A DNA stretch of 64,000 bases from GCA-958296115 sp965222445. Lineage in GTDB: Bacteria; Chloroflexota; Dehalococcoidia; Lucifugimonadales; CAJWER01. Positions 33,553 to 42,065 of the stretch are shown here, piece after piece; positions within the stretch are counted from its first letter, which is position 1, and every line of letters begins with the position of its first letter. The stretch lies in contig CBDCTY010000002.1 in NCBI GenBank assembly GCA_965222445.1, positions 2,356,001-2,420,000 on the forward strand, read 5' to 3'. A model generated the notes under the pieces. That model was not told the DNA's origin. It did not search any database and was given only the letters and a program-made list of their open reading frames with translations. The translations under genes were made by a program, and so were the position numbers.

Positions 33553-36099
33553 ATGACCAAAGGGAAGTCCATCATTGACTTCATAAGTGGCAGAGAGATA
33601 CCTGCTACACCCGAGGAAGTGGAAGCTGTCCAAGTATTCGCCCGGCGGCTTGTCGAAGACTACGGATACAGCAAGGCGCAGATCCAAACTCGGCCCCAGT
33701 ACCGTGTTCGCCGGCGACCTTCCGATGATGTTCAGTCCTATCCTGTAGACATTGCAGTCTTTCGAAGCGCCAAACGAACAGATGACGAGCTGCAGATGGT
33801 CGTCGAATGTAAGAGAAAGAACCGCCAGGATGGTGAGAAGCAGCTTCGCCTATATATGGACATGTCATCCGCGGAGGTTAGCGTGTGGTTCAACGGTGAC
33901 GACCACATTTATCTTCGCAAGGTCCACCACAAAGATGGACGCCGGACATATCAGACACTCCCCAACATTCCTCGCAACGGTCAGCGCGTCGAGGATATCG
34001 GGCTCTACAAGCGAAGGGATCTAGTACCGCCGTCAAACTTGAAAGCAGTGTTCCGTGACATCCGCAACCACTTGGCTGGCATGACCACCGGAATCACTCG
34101 CGACGAGGCACTGGCCCAGGAAATAATAAATCTCCTCTTCTGCAAGCTCTTGGACGAGCAGGACGCAGCTCCAGACGACACGGTGGAGTTCAGGGCGGGC
34201 GTGGGAGAACCACATGACAATGTTCAAGAGCGGCTTAGCCAACTATTCGAGCGGGTGAAGAAAACTATCTTCCGCGACGTATTTGACCCAACTGATAGTC
34301 TTCAGCTTGATCCTGACAGTCTAGCTTACGTAGTTGGCGAACTCCAGAACTACACCATCACTGAGGCTGATCGAGACGCTATTGGAGACGCGTTTGAGGT
34401 GTTCATAGGGCCAGCGCTGCGGGGTGCTGAGGGACAGTTTTTCACGCCTCGCAACGTCATAGAAATGATGGTGAAGATGGTCGATCCAAAACCGGGAGAA
34501 AAGATCATAGACCCAGCCTGTGGCTCCGGTGGGTTCCTGATCACCGCACTCTCACACGTCTGGGCGAACGTTCGAGAAGAGGCGGTCAGAAAGAACTGGA
34601 CGGAAAGGCTCCTCGTACAGCGCGAACGCGATATCGCGACAGAATGCTTCCGGGGATTAGACAAAGACACCTTTCTCGCTCGTGTTTGCAAAGCGTACAT
34701 GGCCCTTATTGGTGATGGACGGGGCGGAGTGTTCTGCCAGAATACACTTGAACCCTTTGACGAATGGCCGTCCTCAACACTCGAAAAGATCAAGCCGGGG
34801 ACCTTTGACGTGGTCCTTACCAACCCACCTTTCGGTAAGAGGATAGTAGTCAAGGGAGAAAAGCTGATATCACAATTCGAGCTTGGACACAAGTGGAGGC
34901 GCAAGTCTGGCACAACTTGGGTAAAGACGACCACTCAGCGAGTGCAACTTCCACCTCAAATACCGTTCATTGAGCGCTGCATTCAGCTTCTGAAGCCAGG
35001 TGGTCGAATCGGGATTGTGCTCCCCGAAAGCATCTTTGGTAATCCAACACATGGATACATTGTACAGTGGCTCCAAGAACGCTTACGCATCACCGCGATT
35101 GTCACTATGCCGGAACCGCTTTTCAAAACGAGTGGCAAGGGTGGGACACACACGAAAGTATGTATATTAGTTGGCACTCTGGATAGCAACACGTCCCGAC
35201 AACCAATATTCATGGGAGAGGCTAGGTGGTGTGGGCACGACTCTCGTGGCAATCCTACGCTTCGCGCGCTGCCCAATGGAGAAATGGAGTTGCTCGATGA
35301 TGTGCCAGAAATCTCTACACTGTTTGATCAATGGCGCAACAATATGGACTCTCTTGTGTCAGATCGCCGTGCCTTCATACTACCCATGACAGACGTCACG
35401 AATGGCGTGTTGATCCCTAGATACTACAATCCTAGAATCGAGAGAGAAATCGCGCATCTCAACTCCGACTATCGGTTTGTCACATTGAACGAACTCGTTA
35501 AGCAGCAAGCGGTGTCATTTGGCACTGGTGTTGAAGTAGGGAAGATGGCTTATGGGACTGGTCAGATTCCCTTCATCCGCACATCGGACATCTCCAATTG
35601 GGAGATTAAGACAAACTTTAAACAAGGTGTTAGCGGAGAAATATACGAGGAGGCACGAGCAAAGGCTGATGTGAAGGCTGGTGATATACTTATGGTGAAG
35701 GACGGTACTTACCTGGTTGGTACCTCGGCAATAGTGACTGAATACGACCTGCCCATGCTCTTCCAAAGTCATCTGTACCGTATCAGAGTAACCAAGCCAG
35801 ATGTAATAGACCCTTGGCTCCTGTTCGCTCTTCTCAATACGCCGATCGTTCAACTGCAGGTCCGATCCAAGCAGTTCACCCAAGATATTATCGACACCAT
35901 TGGGAGACGAGTGTTTGAGATCAGAATCCCAATACCCCGGTCGGATGAGAGAGCGCGCGAACTCGCCAGTGAGTGTCGTAGGATCATCGAGCGCCGTGTT
36001 CAATTGCGTCACGAAGCTAGTACGCTAGTAGATTCAATTGGTGCTCTCGCAACGAGACCAGGTGAAAGCAGTTATTCTGTAATCAGACGTGTCCGATAA
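33553..36099 (+). CDS. Single-chain restriction-modification enzyme (HsdR_N nuclease, N6-methyltransferase, specificity domain)
   Basis: 848 residues. The N-terminal nuclease domain has Asp66 in PVDIAVFR and Glu85-Cys-Lys87 in MVVECKRKN. The N6-adenine methyltransferase has motif I DPACGSGG at 320-327 and NPPF at 424-427, with GQFFTPRNVIEMMVKMVDP before it as in HsdM. The C-terminus from about 630 (RFVTLNELVKQQAVSF, IPFIRTSDISNWEIKTNF, GDILMVKDGTYLVG) is HsdS-like. Cutting, methylation and recognition on one chain is a type IIG-like design. It is much more AT-rich than its neighbours. It lies between the E1 gene and a duplicated piece of that gene, so it came in by insertion. Confidence 0.85.
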   Translation: MTKGKSIIDFISGREIPATPEEVEAVQVFARRLVEDYGYSKAQIQTRPQYRVRRRPSDDVQSYPVDIAVFRSAKRTDDELQMVVECKRKNRQDGEKQLRLYMDMSSAEVSVWFNGDDHIYLRKVHHKDGRRTYQTLPNIPRNGQRVEDIGLYKRRDLVPPSNLKAVFRDIRNHLAGMTTGITRDEALAQEIINLLFCKLLDEQDAAPDDTVEFRAGVGEPHDNVQERLSQLFERVKKTIFRDVFDPTDSLQLDPDSLAYVVGELQNYTITEADRDAIGDAFEVFIGPALRGAEGQFFTPRNVIEMMVKMVDPKPGEKIIDPACGSGGFLITALSHVWANVREEAVRKNWTERLLVQRERDIATECFRGLDKDTFLARVCKAYMALIGDGRGGVFCQNTLEPFDEWPSSTLEKIKPGTFDVVLTNPPFGKRIVVKGEKLISQFELGHKWRRKSGTTWVKTTTQRVQLPPQIPFIERCIQLLKPGGRIGIVLPESIFGNPTHGYIVQWLQERLRITAIVTMPEPLFKTSGKGGTHTKVCILVGTLDSNTSRQPIFMGEARWCGHDSRGNPTLRALPNGEMELLDDVPEISTLFDQWRNNMDSLVSDRRAFILPMTDVTNGVLIPRYYNPRIEREIAHLNSDYRFVTLNELVKQQAVSFGTGVEVGKMAYGTGQIPFIRTSDISNWEIKTNFKQGVSGEIYEEARAKADVKAGDILMVKDGTYLVGTSAIVTEYDLPMLFQSHLYRIRVTKPDVIDPWLLFALLNTPIVQLQVRSKQFTQDIIDTIGRRVFEIRIPIPRSDERARELASECRRIIERRVQLRHEASTLVDSIGALATRPGESSYSVIRRVR

Positions 36100-36152
36100 T
36101 CGCCGAAGAGCGCCTCTTGTCGGACTGGAACAGCATATGACCCCTTGAACCG

Positions 36153-36344
36153 CCTACCCGCGGCCGATGTAGGGCATATCGGTCGCCATGATCGTGACGA
36201 ACTGGACGTTCGTGTCCACACGACCGTAGACGCGACGTGCTCCACGTCGAACGTCGACTCCACCTTCATCGAGCCGTCGGCCTGCGGCGTGCCGGCCTGC
36301 ATCAGGGACGTCATGTCCGTCGCGGCGCTGCCGATGTCCATTTG
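36153..36344 (-). pseudogene. 3' fragment of the SDR gene (scar copy 1)
   Basis: The minus strand matches the end of the intact SDR gene at 40695-41450: MQAGTPQADGSMKVESTFDV, then after a small internal deletion NVQFVTIMATDMPYIGRG. It joins directly to the E1 gene fragment at a CCCACACCCTCGCG stretch. Confidence 0.85.
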
Positions 36345-36483
36345 CCCACACCCTCGCGTGGCTGGGAGCCGCCCTCAACGTGCCCACGTACCCGCTGGGC
36401 GCAACCCCGACGACCTGTACAGGGAGTACGAGATCGACTCCGACAGCATAATGGCAGCCTGCTTCGCCGCCCTGGGAATCTAG
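36345..36483 (+). pseudogene. 3' fragment of the E1-like gene (scar copy)
   Basis: Encodes HTLAWLGAALNVPTYPLG and DLYREYEIDSDSIMAA, ending FAALGI and TAG, equal to the C-terminus of the 31137-33518 product but with the TRFGQSG segment deleted. No start. Marks an insertion or duplication event. Confidence 0.88.
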
Positions 36484-36628
36484 GTTCTATACTGCTTCGC
36501 CCACTCTTTCTCCGCCGCGTGTCCCTGACTTCGCTCCTTCTGCTATACTGTGAAGCAGGTTCCAGATTACTGGAGTTCTCCGGGCCTCCTGTGGGCCGTG
36601 AAAGTACCTCGTGAGGCAAAGCTCAAGG

Positions 36629-37900
36629 ATGGATACAATAGGCGAGGCCGAGACGAACTACCTCCAAGCAAAGTTGCAGGGGTTTCTCTCTCGTAATCCT
36701 GAAGCTGACGTCAGGTCCGGGGACCGCGAGCCTTCAGTTAGCCAGCCCTGGGGTGAGGAAGCCATCGAAATCCCTCTCCGCAGTGACGATGAAGAACTCT
36801 TTGAAGCTCTGAATGCTGTACGGTTACCGCCTCGCTTCACCGCTATCTGGCATGAGGACACAAGAGAATTTGAAGTCATATATACGGTGCTCAGGAGGGA
36901 GCACCCCCTTCTAGAAAGGGAGTTTGAGTTTCGGTATAGGGGGAGCTGCTATCGCTGTGGCTTTGGGCCGTCCAGCCCGAGACTTAGGGCCATCGCACGA
37001 AAAGCAAGACCCAAAGCAAGACCCTCAGGTAGCTCATCGGGTTCCGATTTTCGGAACCTCCAACCCTTTTATCGATTCGAACACATGCTAGAAGAACATC
37101 CAGACGCGGACTACGTTAAGAATGGGAAGCCTACTTCGTTTTGGATACGTGGCATTGACAACTATGACGATGACCACATTGGGGATCTTGTCCGCAACCT
37201 CAATTTCCACATGTCCTACTTCGATCAGTATACACCCATCATCCTCATCCACGAAGAGTCAGTTGCGTCCCCTAAGGTCCTACATCGGCCAAACCTCGAC
37301 TCCTTTCCAGATTCCCTATCAGGGAAAGACATTGACCAACACCTTCTCATTCTCTGGGCAAGCGCTAATGGTGGCGACCCATTCCTCAGGTTTATCCACT
37401 ACTACCAGATACTAGAATACGCCGGCTTCTATCACGTCAGAGATAAAGTCCGACGCGAAGTAGAGCGGGCGATTGCCGCTCCAGATGCCGTCTCACGCCC
37501 TGATAGGGTGGCGCAACGAATGCTGGATGCTATCTCCGCAGAGAAGAGGTCGGACGAAGCAAAGATCAACGAAATGATTGAAGAGTGTGTAGATCCCCAA
37601 GAAATGTGGAGTATCCTAGACGAATCTCTTTCCGATTTTGCCAAAGACGTTGAGCTAGATGGAGGCTTCGTTTTACCGGCGCTTGTGAGTGCTTCTACTG
37701 TCTATGAGGATTTTGCGCAATCTTGGAATAGGCAGTTCTCAATCGCGTTGCATCGGGTTAGGAACGCGCTAGTCCACGCGCGCGAGTCCCGGCAGTCGAC
37801 AACAATAGCGCCAACGACCGCCAATCACGCACGGTTGTCTCCATGGCTTCTGCCACTGTCTCAAACGGCGGCGCGGGTCATGCTCTACAGTAGACTGTGA
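36629..37900 (+). CDS. Large hypothetical protein with C-terminal HEPN-like domain
   Basis: 423 residues from ATG 36629; GTG 36611 is possible. The N-terminal part is unknown (EIPLRSDDEELFEALNAVRL, YRCGFGPSSPRLRAIARKA). The last 150 residues are helical and end FSIALHRVRNALVHARESR, where R-N-A-L-V-H gives the R-x4-H motif of HEPN ribonucleases, followed by TIAPTTANHARLSPWLLPL. The gene is flanked by SDR-gene scars and is more AT-rich than the chromosome around it, so it is an inserted cargo gene. A defence role is inferred from the HEPN motif and setting only. Confidence 0.6.
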   Translation: MDTIGEAETNYLQAKLQGFLSRNPEADVRSGDREPSVSQPWGEEAIEIPLRSDDEELFEALNAVRLPPRFTAIWHEDTREFEVIYTVLRREHPLLEREFEFRYRGSCYRCGFGPSSPRLRAIARKARPKARPSGSSSGSDFRNLQPFYRFEHMLEEHPDADYVKNGKPTSFWIRGIDNYDDDHIGDLVRNLNFHMSYFDQYTPIILIHEESVASPKVLHRPNLDSFPDSLSGKDIDQHLLILWASANGGDPFLRFIHYYQILEYAGFYHVRDKVRREVERAIAAPDAVSRPDRVAQRMLDAISAEKRSDEAKINEMIEECVDPQEMWSILDESLSDFAKDVELDGGFVLPALVSASTVYEDFAQSWNRQFSIALHRVRNALVHARESRQSTTIAPTTANHARLSPWLLPLSQTAARVMLYSRL

Positions 37901-38123
37901 TGTACCCCGGGCCACCATTCCGGCCTCACTTGACTTAGGGCAGAACCCGAGTGTGGGCAGCCCTCCCCCGCGGGTGAAACTAAACCAGATTGGGCGTGAG
38001 GGTTTCTGAACCGGCTCCACATGACCCATAACGAGTTGGTGCGGCTAGGCGGCGCCTCGTCGGGCCGCCTGTTTCAGATCATGACCGGGGACCGCTGTCC
38101 TGACCTGCTGTAACCACGGGACC
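37901..38123. other. Short intergenic stretch with a possible HTH remnant
   Basis: On the plus strand 38021-38113 reads THNELVRLGGASSGRLFQIM and TGDRCPDLL before a TAA. This looks like the helix-turn-helix of a DNA-binding protein but has no start and too little context. Nothing else seen. Confidence 0.25.
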
Positions 38124-38458
38124 GGCTACCCTCGGCCGATGTAGGGCATGTCGGTCGCCATGATCGTGACGAATTGCACGTTCATGTCCAGCGGCAGGTT
38201 CGACATGTACACGACCGTGGACGCGACGCGCTCGACATCGAGCCGTCGGCCTGCGCCGTGCCCTCCCGCATCCGCGACGTCATGTCCGTCGCGGCGTTGC
38301 CGATGTCTATCTGCCCGCACGCGATGTTGTACTTGCGGCCGTCGAGCGAGGTCGACTTGGTCAGGCCGGTGACCGCGTGCTTGGTGGACGTGTACGGGGC
38401 CGAGTCCGGGCGCGGCACGTGGGCCGAGATCGAGCCGTTGTTGATGATCCGGCCGAAC
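38124..38458 (-). pseudogene. 3' fragment of the SDR gene (scar copy 2)
   Basis: The minus strand gives GRIINNGSISAHVPRPDSAP, TSTKHAVTGLTKSTSLDGRK, IACGQIDIGNAATDMTSRM, then a frameshift by a small deletion, then RVASTVVYMSNLPLDMNVQF to the end. This is the last 110 codons of the intact gene at 40695-41450. The broken end abuts the BrnT gene. Confidence 0.88.
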
Positions 38459-38526
38459 AGGTGTTGACCTCGTGCCGTTTCTGTAACTACAATTGCGTAG
38501 TCTGGCAAAGGGCCACTGCGCTTGCG

Positions 38527-38811
38527 TTGGACTTGGGATCAGGCAAGAACGAGGCGAACCTTCGAGCGCACGGCCTCAGCTTCGTGGCCGCGGTCTTCGT
38601 GTTCGACGATCCCATGTCTGCGACGCGGGAAGACCCACATCCATATGAGCAACGGTGGCGAACCATTGGCATGGTGGGCACTCAAGTCGTGATGGTAGTC
38701 CACACTCGGCCCGATTTCGACGCGGAGACCGGCGAAGAGATCGGGCGCATCATCTCTGCACGTAAGGCGACGAGGCACGAGAGGGAGGCGTATGAAGAAG
38801 GACATTACTGA
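38527..38811 (+). CDS. brnT: BrnT-family ribonuclease toxin
   Basis: 94 residues from TTG 38527; the start is uncertain because the upstream DNA is scar sequence. BrnT text is clear: GKNEANLRAHGLSFVAAVFV, FDDPMSATREDPHPYEQRW, RTIGMVGTQVVMVVHTRPD, RIISARKATRHEREAYEEG. The usual N-terminus (F-x-W-D-x-x-K) appears as ALDLGSGK, so the first residues may have been altered by the insertion. BrnT is an RNA endonuclease blocked by BrnA, whose gene overlaps by 20 bases. Confidence 0.82.
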   Translation: MDLGSGKNEANLRAHGLSFVAAVFVFDDPMSATREDPHPYEQRWRTIGMVGTQVVMVVHTRPDFDAETGEEIGRIISARKATRHEREAYEEGHY

Positions 38812-39079
38812 GCTGCCGTCAGACGTTCAGGAGCAGATACGGGCGTTAGAGGCTCTGCCGGAGGACCAGATCGACACGACCGACGCCCCGGAGATTCTCG
38901 ACTGGTCCGACGCCAGGCGCGGGGTCTTCTACCGGCCTGTAAAGCAACAGATTACGCTGAGGATCGACGCGGACATCATCGCCTGGTTCAAGGCCAGTGC
39001 TCGTGACGGCCGGGGATACCAGACGGACATCAATGGAGCGCTCCGCAAGCACGTCCAGAGGATGGCCCGTTCCACATAA
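38792..39079 (+). CDS. brnA: BrnA-family antitoxin
   Basis: 95 residues. The C-terminal ribbon-helix-helix part, VFYRPVKQQITLRIDADIIA, then WFKASARDGRGYQTDINGAL and RKHV, is typical BrnA. The N-terminal half binds the toxin. It normally represses the brnTA promoter. Its stop codon TAA (39077-39079) is the same three bases that serve as the target duplication of the mobile element that follows. Confidence 0.85.
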   Translation: MKKDITELPSDVQEQIRALEALPEDQIDTTDAPEILDWSDARRGVFYRPVKQQITLRIDADIIAWFKASARDGRGYQTDINGALRKHVQRMARST

Positions 39080-39279
39080 TATGTGTGGCCAGGGAGTGGA
39101 TTCCCGCCTTCGGAGACCCTTGCAAAACTCCGTCATTCCGGCGAAAGCCGGAATCCAGGGGTGGGGCCCAGCTATGAAGACAATGCCTCCCATGTGGTGG
39201 ATGGGCCCTCATGGGAGGTTATTCAAAGGTCTCCTTCGCGGGAATGACGGCTTTACGGTGCGCTCAAAATGAATTGGTA
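39080..39279 (-). mobile_element. MITE-like element, copy 3, with lost left end and extra insert
   Basis: The right end, GCGCTCAAAATGAATTGGTA, is intact and followed by TAA (39280-39282). The left end starts at TATGTGTGGCCAGGGAGTGG, so about the first 27 bases, including the TACCAA terminus, are missing, although TAA (39077-39079) still precedes it. The middle carries a foreign piece with GTCATTCCGGCGAAAGCCGG. It lies directly after the BrnA stop. Confidence 0.75.
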
Positions 39280-39481
39280 TAACATGGGCAAATCAGGTAC
39301 GAAAACACCCATTTCGTCGAATTAGCTGGAACAGTTGGTTTGAAACCCGCCCTCCCCGGTGCGGCGTAAAGAAACCAGCCACCCACCACCGTCGTTCCCG
39401 TGACAACGGGAACCCATCCCCGGCTCCCCAATCACATCAATCACCCAAATCACCAGAATCACAGTTCAGACAATCTCCATC

Positions 39482-39517
39482 TTGACAAACCCCCATCCCT
39501 CCCCCATAATAGAACGC
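39482..39517 (+). promoter_or_regulatory. Leaderless promoter of the 39518 gene
   Basis: TTGACA (39482-39487), a 17-base spacer and CATAAT (39505-39510), then AGAACGC and ATG. The spacing, the boxes and the AGAACGC link equal those at 21148-21183. Confidence 0.75.
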
Positions 39518-40663
39518 ATGTCCGATACCAGTACGCAGACCATAGAACCAACAACGGAGCGCAAGCCGCCCACTCTCGCCGACATCGTCCGCGAGAAGAC
39601 CGACGACGGCAAGCGCATCATCGACTTCTTCCTCGACGTCATGGAGGACAGGATCGACGGCGCCGAGCTATGTCACAGGATGGACGCCGCAAAGCAGCTC
39701 GAAAAGCACAAGTCCAAGGCCGCCGCCAGGTTCCTTGACAAGTACCGCGGCGTCTCATGCGGCCACTCCATCGGTGGACGCCTCGACCCGGCCGACCCCT
39801 GCTCCGCCGAGGACAGGAGCCTGGTGGCCGTGACCCTGAACGCCCCGGCCACCCTTACGAAAGACTTCCTCGCTGTGCTCTCCGGGATAGATGAATTCCT
39901 CATGGCCAGGCTCATCCGAGCCCAGACGGCCGACGGCGGCACCATCATCGACTTCCTCGACGACGTCATGCAGGACAGGAACGACGGCTTCAAGTGCCAC
40001 CACAGGATCGCCGCCGCCAAGGAGCTCATAGTACACATAGTCCGCGACGAGCAACCCACCCACACCCCCTCTCCCTCGACGGGAGAGGGCTGGGGTGAGG
40101 GTGACACACCCGCCGTAGGGGCGGACCCACGTGTCCGCCCGCTTCCCGGCTCCAAAACCCCCTCTCCCTCGACGGGAGAGGGCTGGGGTGAGGGTGACTC
40201 ACCCGTCGTTCCCGCGCAGGCAGAGGGGAACCCAGACAACACTATCGTCGTTCCCGCGAAAGCGGGAACCCAGGGGCGCGGGGTGGCTCGACCCAGCGAG
40301 GTTGGAGCACATGCTGAGCTCAACTCACCCGTCGTTCCCGCGGAAGCAGGAACCCATCCCCGTGACCCTGAGCCTGGCTCCCAACTAGAAACTAAGAACT
40401 CGAAACTAGAAACCCTCCCCGCCCGACGGCCCCGAACACGACGCACCCGAACACAGCGGCGCCGGGACGGAAACGCCAGGGCCGCCATCCTCGGCAAGGG
40501 GTCCGAGCGAAACAAGGAGGAAAAGCAGGACAAGCCCGCCCCCGCGGAGCTCACCATCGCCGAGCGTAGAATCAAGGAGAAGCTCGAACAGCACTGGCAC
40601 GAGCCGGACCCCTGGGCCGGACCAATCGACTCCACAACCCCAGGCCGCTCACCCCCCTGGTGA
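39518..40663 (+). CDS. Paralogue 2 of the repeat-invaded hypothetical family
   Basis: 381 residues from ATG 39518. Two related N-terminal domains: residues about 20-75 (TLADIVREKTDDGKRIIDFF, GAELCHRMDAAKQLEKH) and about 130-180 (GTIIDFLDDVMQDRNDGFKC, HHRIAAAKELIVHIV). Then about 110 residues are encoded by intergenic-type palindromes read in frame: PSPSTGEGWGEGD twice and VVPAKAGTQ/VVPAEAGTHP three times. A charged end follows (RRPRTRRTRTQRRRDG, LTIAERRIKEKLEQHWHEPD). The domain is shared with the 21184 product. No known family. The repeats appear to have been inserted without breaking the frame. Confidence 0.6.
   Translation: MSDTSTQTIEPTTERKPPTLADIVREKTDDGKRIIDFFLDVMEDRIDGAELCHRMDAAKQLEKHKSKAAARFLDKYRGVSCGHSIGGRLDPADPCSAEDRSLVAVTLNAPATLTKDFLAVLSGIDEFLMARLIRAQTADGGTIIDFLDDVMQDRNDGFKCHHRIAAAKELIVHIVRDEQPTHTPSPSTGEGWGEGDTPAVGADPRVRPLPGSKTPSPSTGEGWGEGDSPVVPAQAEGNPDNTIVVPAKAGTQGRGVARPSEVGAHAELNSPVVPAEAGTHPRDPEPGSQLETKNSKLETLPARRPRTRRTRTQRRRDGNARAAILGKGSERNKEEKQDKPAPAELTIAERRIKEKLEQHWHEPDPWAGPIDSTTPGRSPPW
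40065..40356. repeat. Five palindromic repeats inside a coding sequence
   Basis: Two CCTCTCCCTCGACGGGAGAG units with GGGTGAGGGTGA tails (40065-40104, 40158-40198) and three TTCCCGC-type palindromes (about 40203-40232, 40247-40274, 40330-40356), plus a GGGGCGGACCCACGTGTCCG hairpin near 40115. All lie in the 39518-40663 reading frame. Confidence 0.85.
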
Positions 40664-40694
40664 CCGCGACCCGACTACGCAAGGAGGACCCCGG

Positions 40695-41450
40695 CTACCC
40701 CCGGCCGATGTAGGGCATGTCAGTCGCCATGATCGTGATGAACTGGACGTTTGTGTCCAGCGGCAGGTTCGACATGTACACGACTGTGGAGGCGACGTGC
40801 TCGACGTCGAACGTCGACTCCACCTTCATCGAGCCGTCGGCCTGCGGCGTGCCAGCCTGCATCCGGTCCGTCATGTCCGTGGCGGCGTTGCCGATATCTA
40901 TCTGGCCGCACGCGATGTTGTACTTGCGGCCGTCCAGCGAGGTCGACTTGGTCAGGCCGGTGATCGCGTGTTTGGTGGACGTGTAGGGGGCCGAGTCCGG
41001 GCGCGGCACGTGGGCCGAGATCGAGCCATTGTTGATGATCCGGCCGCCCATCGGCTCCTGGGCCTTCATGATCTTGATCGCTTCCTGGGTGCAGAGGAAC
41101 GTCCCCGTCAGGTTCGTATCGACCACCCGCTGCCAGTCCTCGTAGGGCAGGTCTTCCATGGGCACCTTGGCCGCTCCGTGGCCGGCGTTGTTGAACAGCA
41201 CGTCCAGCCGGCCGAACGCCTCCGTCGTCCTGGCGAACAGCCCGCGGACCGACTCGGGGTTTCCGACGTCCGTCTGGACGGCCAGGATGGGCGCGCCAGC
41301 GCCGGCCTCCTCTACCGTCTCCTCCAATGGCTCCATTCGCCGCCCCGCTATGACGACGGAGTAGCCGTCTCGCAGCAGCGCCAGCGCCGAATGCTTGCCG
41401 ATCCCCGTCCCTCCCCCTGTAACGATAGCGACCCGTCCGTTCGAGCTCAT
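40695..41450 (-). CDS. Short-chain dehydrogenase/reductase (intact copy)
   Basis: 251 residues from ATG 41450, with AGGAG eight bases upstream; ATG 41459 is also possible. It has the SDR core: VAIVTGGGTGIGKHSALALL, VVIAGRRMEPL (Arg-Arg after beta-2, which favours NADP), DVGNPESVRG, NNAGHGAAKV, the NNGSISAH catalytic Ser, and PYTSTKHAITG with Tyr and Lys. The substrate is unknown. Its 3' end is copied as scars at 36153-36344 and 38124-38458. In the ancestral order it probably faced the E1-like gene directly. Confidence 0.88.
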   Translation of the reverse strand: MSSNGRVAIVTGGGTGIGKHSALALLRDGYSVVIAGRRMEPLEETVEEAGAGAPILAVQTDVGNPESVRGLFARTTEAFGRLDVLFNNAGHGAAKVPMEDLPYEDWQRVVDTNLTGTFLCTQEAIKIMKAQEPMGGRIINNGSISAHVPRPDSAPYTSTKHAITGLTKSTSLDGRKYNIACGQIDIGNAATDMTDRMQAGTPQADGSMKVESTFDVEHVASTVVYMSNLPLDTNVQFITIMATDMPYIGRG

Positions 41451-41490
41451 CTGTAGCATCTCCTGGTCATGAGTTGTCGCGGTTTCAGTT

Positions 41491-41979
41491 TTAACCAGCG
41501 TCCTTGACACACTGCTCCAGCAGATCCAGCGCCGCCCTGGCGAACGTCCACATGTTCCCCTCGCGGTCGGCGACTCCAGTCTCCAGGGTGATCGCCGCCT
41601 CGACCGGCCCCGCCACCGCGATGCAGGAGTGTCCCGGGCCGTCTCCGTACCGGTTCCCCGTCGGCCCGCTGGCGCCCGTTTCCGCGAGGCCCCAGGTTGC
41701 GCCGAGCAGCTCCCGCGCGGTCCGGGCGTTCAGCAGCGCGTACTCCTCCGTGCTGGCCCTCAGGCCCTCCATCACTTCGTCGGGCACGCGCAGCAGCCCC
41801 CGTTGGGCTGTCCTGGTGTAGACGACGGCGCCGCCTACGAAGTACGCGGATGCGCCCGGCGCCGCCAGCAGCGCGGCGGACACAAGCCCTCCCGCAGACG
41901 ACTCCACGACGGCGACGGTCTGCCCGCGTTCCTTGAGCAGCGCGCCAGCCGCCTCAGCCAGCGAGCGGAGGTCTTCCAT
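41491..41979 (-). CDS. CinA C-terminal family (NMN deamidase-like)
   Basis: 162 residues from ATG 41979. It has the CinA C-terminal signature: LRSLAEAAGALLKERGQTVA, VVESSAGGLVSAALLAAPG, YFVGGAVVYTRTAQRGLLRV, NARTARELLGATWGLAETG and SGPTGNRYGDGPGH. The enzyme hydrolyses nicotinamide mononucleotide to nicotinic acid mononucleotide in pyridine-nucleotide recycling. Only this domain is present, not the N-terminal MoaB-like part of full CinA. It is transcribed toward the SDR gene with a 40-base gap. Confidence 0.85.
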   Translation of the reverse strand: MEDLRSLAEAAGALLKERGQTVAVVESSAGGLVSAALLAAPGASAYFVGGAVVYTRTAQRGLLRVPDEVMEGLRASTEEYALLNARTARELLGATWGLAETGASGPTGNRYGDGPGHSCIAVAGPVEAAITLETGVADREGNMWTFARAALDLLEQCVKDAG

Positions 41980-42065
41980 GTGCTGTTCGGCTCCCTTCGA
42001 GGTCTGGACGCCCGCCACCTTACCATAGGTCCGCGCACGGGCTCTATGATGCACGGGCCGTATAA

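Noticed and set aside
31217..33556. 779-codon open frame over the E1-like gene
   Set aside because: It is the +1 shadow of a gene with strong family motifs; the text is Arg/Pro-rich without pattern.
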